A stretch of DNA of 64,000 nucleotides from Rhynchopus sp. YZ270_cl-10 (lineage: Eukaryota; Euglenozoa; Diplonemea; Diplonemida; Diplonemidae): positions 1,285,295 through 1,349,294 of the forward strand of contig OZ037894.1 in the NCBI GenBank assembly GCA_964035575.1, written 5' to 3'. Made by a program: the position numbers and the translations under genes. Shown piece by piece: positions 55,985 through 64,000 of the stretch. Each line of letters starts with the position of its first letter. Positions within the stretch are counted from its first letter, which is position 1. Under the pieces are notes generated by a model, which was not told the origin of the DNA, did not search any database, and saw nothing but the letters and a program-made list of their open reading frames with translations.

Positions 55985-56056
55985 TCCGCTGTAGTATAGT
56001 GGTTAGAACAGCCGGCTCTCACCCGGCAGACCGGGGTTCAATTCCCCGCAGCGGAA
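55985..56056 (+). tRNA. tRNA-Glu (CTC)
   Basis: Acceptor TCCGCTG with CAGCGGA, anticodon loop CTCTCAC between CCGG and CCGG, B box GGTTCAATTCC. 72 nt. Confidence 0.97.
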
Positions 56057-56150
56057 AATACCTTTTTTTAGACCAAGTTTTGGAGAGAAGAATTTCTGAC
56101 TTTTGAATATTAACGCCATCATGTAAATCTGGATGAAGAAAATAATCAGT

Positions 56151-56222
56151 GGCTTAGTGGTCTAGTGGCATGATTCTCGCTTCGGGTGCGAGAGGTCCAG
56201 GGTTCGATTCCCTGCTGAGCCC
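56151..56222 (+). tRNA. tRNA-Pro (CGG)
   Basis: Acceptor GGCTTAG with CTGAGCC, anticodon loop TTCGGGT in CTCGC/GCGAG, B box GGTTCGATTCC; T-run at 56225. Confidence 0.97.
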
Positions 56223-56329
56223 CTCTTTTTTTCAAGTTTTTGTGTCACAGATTTTTTGTCAGAAAAATAAATTGTGAAAAAAACTGATCCCTTGAAAAAT
56301 TGATTCTGGACAACAGAAGGAAAAAAGTG

Positions 56330-56411
56330 TGACAGGAGTGGGGTTTGAACCCACGCCTCCGAAGAGAAAGGAACTTGAGTCCTCCGCCTTAGACCTCTCG
56401 GCCATCCTGCC
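56330..56411 (-). tRNA. tRNA-Leu (CAA)
   Basis: Class II, 82 nt on the minus strand: acceptor GGCAGGA with TCCTGTC, anticodon loop CTCAAGT, variable arm CTCTTCGGAG, B box GGTTCAAACCC. No intron. Confidence 0.96.
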
Positions 56412-56513
56412 TTGCCAACAGATTTATATTAGAAATGAAATGAGAACGATGAGAAAGGACAACCAAAACGGAGCAAAAGGAAAAACAGAAGAAAACACAA
56501 CACATAAAAAGAA

Positions 56514-56585
56514 TTCCCCGGCCGGGAATTGAACCCGGGTCTTCCGCGTGACAGGCGGAAATACTGACCTCTATACTACCGAGGA
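56514..56585 (-). tRNA. tRNA-Asp (GTC)
   Basis: Acceptor TCCTCGG with CCGGGGA, anticodon loop CTGTCAC in TTCCGC/GCGGAA, B box GGTTCAATTCC. 72 nt. Confidence 0.96.
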
Positions 56586-56673
56586 TACAATGAAGCCTGT
56601 TTTTAAAAAGAATGCGTCCAGAGAAAGTCTTCAATCGCACCGGATCTGAAAAATAAAAAACAAAGAAAAGAAT

Positions 56674-56746
56674 TACCCCATGTGGGACTCGAACCCACAA
56701 CCTTTGGATTAGAAGTCCAACGCGCTATCCATTGCGCCAATGGGGC
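56674..56746 (-). tRNA. tRNA-Arg (TCT)
   Basis: Acceptor GCCCCAT with ATGGGGT, anticodon loop CTTCTAA in TTGGA/TCCAA, T-arm GTGGG/CCCAC. 73 nt. Confidence 0.97.
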
Positions 56747-56838
56747 TTGTTTCATATTCTTTTCTCGTTTTAAGGAAGTGTCCCTTCATGGTCAACAACA
56801 CCTGTAAAAAATTGTGAAGGAAATTCAAAAATGAAAAG

Positions 56839-56889
56839 TACAACTAGCTGGGATTGAACCAGCGATCTTCCGCGTGTAAGGCGGACGTC
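56839..56889 (-). pseudogene. Truncated tRNA-Val (TAC), 3' two-thirds only
   Basis: The minus strand reads GACGTCCGCCTTACACGCGG, then GCTGGTTCAATCCCAGC and the acceptor strand TAGTTGT plus A, closely like the 3' part of tRNA-Val (CAC). The acceptor 5' strand and D-arm are missing; the (CCCGCAAA)n array replaces them at 56890. The B box is intact and the A box is lost. Confidence 0.93.
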
Positions 56890-59800
56890 AAACCCGCAAA
56901 CCCGCAAACCCGCAAACCCGCAAACCCGCAAATCCGCAAACCCGCAAACCCGCAAACCCGCAAACCCGCAAACCCGCAAACCCGCAAACCCGCAAACCCG
57001 CAAACCCGCAAACCCGCAAACCCGCAAACCCGCAAACCCGCAAACCCGCAAACCCGCAAACCCGCAAACCCGCAAACCCGCAAACCCGCAAACCCGCAAA
57101 CCCGCAAACCCGCAAACCCGCAAACCCGCAAACCCGCAAACCCGCAAACCCGCAAACCCGCAAACCCGCAAACCCGCAAACCCGCAAACCCGCAAACCCG
57201 CAAACCCGCAAACCCGCAAACCCGCAAACCCGCAAACCCGCAAACCCGCAAACCCGCAAACCCGCAAACCCGCAAACCCGCAAACCCGCAAACCCGCAAA
57301 CCCGCAAACCCGCAAACCCGCAAACCCGCAAACCCGCAAACCCGCAAACCCGCAAACCCGCAAACCCGCAAACCCGCAAACCCGCAAACCCGCAAACCCG
57401 CAAACCCGCAAACCCGCAAACCCGCAAACCCGCAAACCCGCAAACCCGCAAACCCGCAAACCCGCAAACCCGCAAACCCGCAAACCCGCAAACCCGCAAA
57501 CCCGCAAACCCGCAAACCCGCAAACCCGCAAACCCGCAAACCCGCAAACCCGCAAACCCGCAAACCCGCAAACCCGCAAACCCGCAAACCCGCAAACCCG
57601 CAAACCCGCAAACCCGCAAACCCGCAAACCCGCAAACCCGCAAACCCGCAAACCCGCAAACCCGCAAACCCGCAAACCCGCAAACCCGCAAACCCGCAAA
57701 CCCGCAAACCCGCAAACCCGCAAACCCGCAAACCCGCAAACCCGCAAACCCGCAAACCCGCAAACCCGCAAACCCGCAAACCCGCAAACCCGCAAACCCG
57801 CAAACCCGCAAACCCGCAAACCCGCAAACCCGCAAACCCGCAAACCCGCAAACCCGCAAACCCGCAAACCCGCAAACCCGCAAACCCGCAAACCCGCAAA
57901 CCCGCAAACCCGCAAACCCGCAAACCCGCAAACCCGCAAACCCGCAAACCCGCAAACCCGCAAACCCGCAAACCCGCAAACCCGCAAACCCGCAAACCCG
58001 CAAACCCGCAAACCCGCAAACCCGCAAACCCGCAAACCCGCAAACCCGCAAACCCGCAAACCCGCAAACCCGCAAACCCGCAAACCCGCAAACCCGCAAA
58101 CCCGCAAACCCGCAAACCCGCAAACCCGCAAACCCGCAAACCCGCAAACCCGCAAACCCGCAAACCCGCAAACCCGCAAACCCGCAAACCCGCAAACCCG
58201 CAAACCCGCAAACCCGCAAACCCGCAAACCCGCAAACCCGCAAACCCGCAAACCCGCAAACCCGCAAACCCGCAAACCCGCAAACCCGCAAACCCGCAAA
58301 CCCGCAAACCCGCAAACCCGCAAACCCGCAAACCCGCAAACCCGCAAACCCGCAAACCCGCAAACCCGCAAACCCGCAAACCCGCAAACCCGCAAACCCG
58401 CAAACCCGCAAACCCGCAAACCCGCAAACCCGCAAACCCGCAAACCCGCAAACCCGCAAACCCGCAAACCCGCAAACCCGCAAACCCGCAAACCCGCAAA
58501 CCCGCAAACCCGCAAACCCGCAAACCCGCAAACCCGCAAACCCGCAAACCCGCAAACCCGCAAACCCGCAAACCCGCAAACCCGCAAACCCGCAAACCCG
58601 CAAACCCGCAAACCCGCAAACCCGCAAACCCGCAAACCCGCAAACCCGCAAACCCGCAAACCCGCAAACCCGCAAACCCGCAAACCCGCAAACCCGCAAA
58701 CCCGCAAACCCGCAAACCCGCAAACCCGCAAACCCGCAAACCCGCAAACCCGCAAACCCGCAAACCCGCAAACCCGCAAACCCGCAAACCCGCAAACCCG
58801 CAAACCCGCAAACCCGCAAACCCGCAAACCCGCAAACCCGCAAACCCGCAAACCCGCAAACCCGCAAACCCGCAAACCCGCAAACCCGCAAACCCGCAAA
58901 CCCGCAAACCCGCAAACCCGCAAACCCGCAAACCCGCAAACCCGCAAACCCGCAAACCCGCAAACCCGCAAACCCGCAAACCCGCAAACCCGCAAACCCG
59001 CAAACCCGCAAACCCGCAAACCCGCAAACCCGCAAACCCGCAAACCCGCAAACCCGCAAACCCGCAAACCCGCAAACCCGCAAACCCGCAAACCCGCAAA
59101 CCCGCAAACCCGCAAACCCGCAAACCCGCAAACCCGCAAACCCGCAAACCCGCAAACCCGCAAACCCGCAAACCCGCAAACCCGCAAACCCGCAAACCCG
59201 CAAACCCGCAAACCCGCAAACCCGCAAACCCGCAAACCCGCAAACCCGCAAACCCGCAAACCCGCAAACCCGCAAACCCGCAAACCCGCAAACCCGCAAA
59301 CCCGCAAACCCGCAAACCCGCAAACCCGCAAACCCGCAAACCCGCAAACCCGCAAACCCGCAAACCCGCAAACCCGCAAACCCGCAAACCCGCAAACCCG
59401 CAAACCCGCAAACCCGCAAACCCGCAAACCCGCAAACCCGCAAACCCGCAAACCCGCAAACCCGCAAACCCGCAAACCCGCAAACCCGCAAACCCGCAAA
59501 CCCGCAAACCCGCAAACCCGCAAACCCGCAAACCCGCAAACCCGCAAACCCGCAAACCCGCAAACCCGCAAACCCGCAAACCCGCAAACCCGCAAACCCG
59601 CAAACCCGCAAACCCGCAAACCCGCAAACCCGCAAACCCGCAAACCCGCAAACCCGCAAACCCGCAAACCCGCAAACCCGCAAACCCGCAAACCCGCAAA
59701 CCCGCAAACCCGCAAACCCGCAAACCCGCAAACCCGCAAACCCGCAAACCCGCAAACCCGCAAACCCGCAAACCCGCAAACCCGCAAACCCGCAAACCCG

Positions 59801-62800
59801 CAAACCCGCAAACCCGCAAACCCGCAAACCCGCAAACCCGCAAACCCGCAAACCCGCAAACCCGCAAACCCGCAAACCCGCAAACCCGCAAACCCGCAAA
59901 CCCGCAAACCCGCAAACCCGCAAACCCGCAAACCCGCAAACCCGCAAACCCGCAAACCCGCAAACCCGCAAACCCGCAAACCCGCAAACCCGCAAACCCG
60001 CAAACCCGCAAACCCGCAAACCCGCAAACCCGCAAACCCGCAAACCCGCAAACCCGCAAACCCGCAAACCCGCAAACCCGCAAACCCGCAAACCCGCAAA
60101 CCCGCAAACCCGCAAACCCGCAAACCCGCAAACCCGCAAACCCGCAAACCCGCAAACCCGCAAACCCGCAAACCCGCAAACCCGCAAACCCGCAAACCCG
60201 CAAACCCGCAAACCCGCAAACCCGCAAACCCGCAAACCCGCAAACCCGCAAACCCGCAAACCCGCAAACCCGCAAACCCGCAAACCCGCAAACCCGCAAA
60301 CCCGCAAACCCGCAAACCCGCAAACCCGCAAACCCGCAAACCCGCAAACCCGCAAACCCGCAAACCCGCAAACCCGCAAACCCGCAAACCCGCAAACCCG
60401 CAAACCCGCAAACCCGCAAACCCGCAAACCCGCAAACCCGCAAACCCGCAAACCCGCAAACCCGCAAACCCGCAAACCCGCAAACCCGCAAACCCGCAAA
60501 CCCGCAAACCCGCAAACCCGCAAACCCGCAAACCCGCAAACCCGCAAACCCGCAAACCCGCAAACCCGCAAACCCGCAAACCCGCAAACCCGCAAACCCG
60601 CAAACCCGCAAACCCGCAAACCCGCAAACCCGCAAACCCGCAAACCCGCAAACCCGCAAACCCGCAAACCCGCAAACCCGCAAACCCGCAAACCCGCAAA
60701 CCCGCAAACCCGCAAACCCGCAAACCCGCAAACCCGCAAACCCGCAAACCCGCAAACCCGCAAACCCGCAAACCCGCAAACCCGCAAACCCGCAAACCCG
60801 CAAACCCGCAAACCCGCAAACCCGCAAACCCGCAAACCCGCAAACCCGCAAACCCGCAAACCCGCAAACCCGCAAACCCGCAAACCCGCAAACCCGCAAA
60901 CCCGCAAACCCGCAAACCCGCAAACCCGCAAACCCGCAAACCCGCAAACCCGCAAACCCGCAAACCCGCAAACCCGCAAACCCGCAAACCCGCAAACCCG
61001 CAAACCCGCAAACCCGCAAACCCGCAAACCCGCAAACCCGCAAACCCGCAAACCCGCAAACCCGCAAACCCGCAAACCCGCAAACCCGCAAACCCGCAAA
61101 CCCGCAAACCCGCAAACCCGCAAACCCGCAAACCCGCAAACCCGCAAACCCGCAAACCCGCAAACCCGCAAACCCGCAAACCCGCAAACCCGCAAACCCG
61201 CAAACCCGCAAACCCGCAAACCCGCAAACCCGCAAACCCGCAAACCCGCAAACCCGCAAACCCGCAAACCCGCAAACCCGCAAACCCGCAAACCCGCAAA
61301 CCCGCAAACCCGCAAACCCGCAAACCCGCAAACCCGCAAACCCGCAAACCCGCAAACCCGCAAACCCGCAAACCCGCAAACCCGCAAACCCGCAAACCCG
61401 CAAACCCGCAAACCCGCAAACCCGCAAACCCGCAAACCCGCAAACCCGCAAACCCGCAAACCCGCAAACCCGCAAACCCGCAAACCCGCAAACCCGCAAA
61501 CCCGCAAACCCGCAAACCCGCAAACCCGCAAACCCGCAAACCCGCAAACCCGCAAACCCGCAAACCCGCAAACCCGCAAACCCGCAAACCCGCAAACCCG
61601 CAAACCCGCAAACCCGCAAACCCGCAAACCCGCAAACCCGCAAACCCGCAAACCCGCAAACCCGCAAACCCGCAAACCCGCAAACCCGCAAACCCGCAAA
61701 CCCGCAAACCCGCAAACCCGCAAACCCGCAAACCCGCAAACCCGCAAACCCGCAAACCCGCAAACCCGCAAACCCGCAAACCCGCAAACCCGCAAACCCG
61801 CAAACCCGCAAACCCGCAAACCCGCAAACCCGCAAACCCGCAAACCCGCAAACCCGCAAACCCGCAAACCCGCAAACCCGCAAACCCGCAAACCCGCAAA
61901 CCCGCAAACCCGCAAACCCGCAAACCCGCAAACCCGCAAACCCGCAAACCCGCAAACCCGCAAACCCGCAAACCCGCAAACCCGCAAACCCGCAAACCCG
62001 CAAACCCGCAAACCCGCAAACCCGCAAACCCGCAAACCCGCAAACCCGCAAACCCGCAAACCCGCAAACCCGCAAACCCGCAAACCCGCAAACCCGCAAA
62101 CCCGCAAACCCGCAAACCCGCAAACCCGCAAACCCGCAAACCCGCAAACCCGCAAACCCGCAAACCCGCAAACCCGCAAACCCGCAAACCCGCAAACCCG
62201 CAAACCCGCAAACCCGCAAACCCGCAAACCCGCAAACCCGCAAACCCGCAAACCCGCAAACCCGCAAACCCGCAAACCCGCAAACCCGCAAACCCGCAAA
62301 CCCGCAAACCCGCAAACCCGCAAACCCGCAAACCCGCAAACCCGCAAACCCGCAAACCCGCAAACCCGCAAACCCGCAAACCCGCAAACCCGCAAACCCG
62401 CAAACCCGCAAACCCGCAAACCCGCAAACCCGCAAACCCGCAAACCCGCAAACCCGCAAACCCGCAAACCCGCAAACCCGCAAACCCGCAAACCCGCAAA
62501 CCCGCAAACCCGCAAACCCGCAAACCCGCAAACCCGCAAACCCGCAAACCCGCAAACCCGCAAACCCGCAAACCCGCAAACCCGCAAACCCGCAAACCCG
62601 CAAACCCGCAAACCCGCAAACCCGCAAACCCGCAAACCCGCAAACCCGCAAACCCGCAAACCCGCAAACCCGCAAACCCGCAAACCCGCAAACCCGCAAA
62701 CCCGCAAACCCGCAAACCCGCAAACCCGCAAACCCGCAAACCCGCAAACCCGCAAACCCGCAAACCCGCAAACCCGCAAACCCGCAAACCCGCAAACCCG

Positions 62801-64000
62801 CAAACCCGCAAACCCGCAAACCCGCAAACCCGCAAACCCGCAAACCCGCAAACCCGCAAACCCGCAAACCCGCAAACCCGCAAACCCGCAAACCCGCAAA
62901 CCCGCAAACCCGCAAACCCGCAAACCCGCAAACCCGCAAACCCGCAAACCCGCAAACCCGCAAACCCGCAAACCCGCAAACCCGCAAACCCGCAAACCCG
63001 CAAACCCGCAAACCCGCAAACCCGCAAACCCGCAAACCCGCAAACCCGCAAACCCGCAAACCCGCAAACCCGCAAACCCGCAAACCCGCAAACCCGCAAA
63101 CCCGCAAACCCGCAAACCCGCAAACCCGCAAACCCGCAAACCCGCAAACCCGCAAACCCGCAAACCCGCAAACCCGCAAACCCGCAAACCCGCAAACCCG
63201 CAAACCCGCAAACCCGCAAACCCGCAAACCCGCAAACCCGCAAACCCGCAAACCCGCAAACCCGCAAACCCGCAAACCCGCAAACCCGCAAACCCGCAAA
63301 CCCGCAAACCCGCAAACCCGCAAACCCGCAAACCCGCAAACCCGCAAACCCGCAAACCCGCAAACCCGCAAACCCGCAAACCCGCAAACCCGCAAACCCG
63401 CAAACCCGCAAACCCGCAAACCCGCAAACCCGCAAACCCGCAAACCCGCAAACCCGCAAACCCGCAAACCCGCAAACCCGCAAACCCGCAAACCCGCAAA
63501 CCCGCAAACCCGCAAACCCGCAAACCCGCAAACCCGCAAACCCGCAAACCCGCAAACCCGCAAACCCGCAAACCCGCAAACCCGCAAACCCGCAAACCCG
63601 CAAACCCGCAAACCCGCAAACCCGCAAACCCGCAAACCCGCAAACCCGCAAACCCGCAAACCCGCAAACCCGCAAACCCGCAAACCCGCAAACCCGCAAA
63701 CCCGCAAACCCGCAAACCCGCAAACCCGCAAACCCGCAAACCCGCAAACCCGCAAACCCGCAAACCCGCAAACCCGCAAACCCGCAAACCCGCAAACCCG
63801 CAAACCCGCAAACCCGCAAACCCGCAAACCCGCAAACCCGCAAACCCGCAAACCCGCAAACCCGCAAACCCGCAAACCCGCTAAACCCGCAAACCCGCAA
63901 ACCCGCAAACCCGCAAACCCGCAAACCCGCAAACCCGCAAACCCGCAAACCCGCAAACCCGCAAACCCGCAAACCCGCAAACCCGCAAACCCGCAAACCC
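56890..64000 (+). repeat. (CCCGCAAA)n satellite, about 889 copies, continuing past the window
   Basis: At least 7.1 kb of perfect 8-bp repeat. I see only one substitution (AATCCGC, about 56933) and one inserted T (at 63882). All three minus-strand frames are open because 24 nt encode RVCGFAGL; the 2300-2400-codon frames are artefacts. The array may continue beyond the end of the sequence. Confidence 0.98.

Noticed and set aside
56770-63996. Open frames of 2300-2400 codons on the minus strand
   Set aside because: They are pure translations of the CCCGCAAA satellite (RVCGFAGL repeats) in all three frames; no gene.
1-64000. Retroviral, LTR, LINE or Polinton-like elements
   Set aside because: No reverse transcriptase, integrase, capsid or protein-primed polymerase motif and no LTR pair seen; all mobile DNA here looks like short inverted-repeat elements.

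Overview
This is nuclear DNA of a diplonemid-like protist (Euglenozoa). The decisive evidence is a set of spliced-leader (SL) RNA genes at 49.0-51.7 kb. Their 40-nt leader starts AACCAACGATTT, ends CAGTTTCTGTACTTCATTG before a GT donor, and matches the diplonemid leader as I remember it (kinetoplastid leaders share the 3' half). Protein-coding content is very low: the 3' end of a WD40-repeat gene (2-649) and one intact single-exon gene for a membrane-anchored GDS/DxxH esterase-type protein (8314-9411).

Layout. 0.9-7.5 kb is a segmental duplication. The left copy was split by a 2.9-kb terminal-inverted-repeat element (6-bp target duplication, itself carrying a foldback MITE) and a 1.3-kb insertion; the right copy is the unfilled version. 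10.2-13.7 kb holds a truncated 5S gene running into a (CCACAGCTT)n array, an (ACACAGTAT)n array, a CCAGATAACG-type minisatellite and clusters of the 14-mer GGTGCACAGGGGGC. 13.7-46.0 kb is a higher-order repeat: five almost identical 4.65-kb units, each preceded by 1.4-2.2 kb of (TTAGCTCC)n. Every unit ends in an SL promoter plus the first 17 nt of an SL gene plus 18 bp of a transposon end. The fifth unit runs into the complete 3.0-kb transposon (45997-49008), which sits inside an SL gene with a 6-bp target duplication.

49-56.9 kb is a dense RNA-gene island. It holds five intact SL RNA genes and the 3' half of the interrupted one, U6, SRP (7SL) RNA, a 328-nt structured RNA that may be RNase P/MRP RNA, U2, U4, U3, U5, U1, 5S rRNA, twelve intact tRNA genes and a truncated tRNA-Val. 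All five spliceosomal snRNAs and U3 therefore lie within about 3.5 kb. From 56.89 kb to the window end is an almost perfect (CCCGCAAA)n array abutting the truncated tRNA.

Two upstream elements divide the RNA genes into two classes. A GCATGCTTCCC-like element lies 40-41 nt upstream of SL, U2, U3, U4 and U5 (41-45 nt for U1). A 34-nt CTGACCC...TGTCTTGT element ends about 24 nt upstream of U6, SRP RNA and the P/MRP candidate. The likely division is RNA polymerase II versus III, but that is inference. Most satellite arrays start directly in or downstream of one of these small-RNA genes or promoters. That coupling, together with a transposon inserted in an SL gene, is the most unusual aspect of the window.
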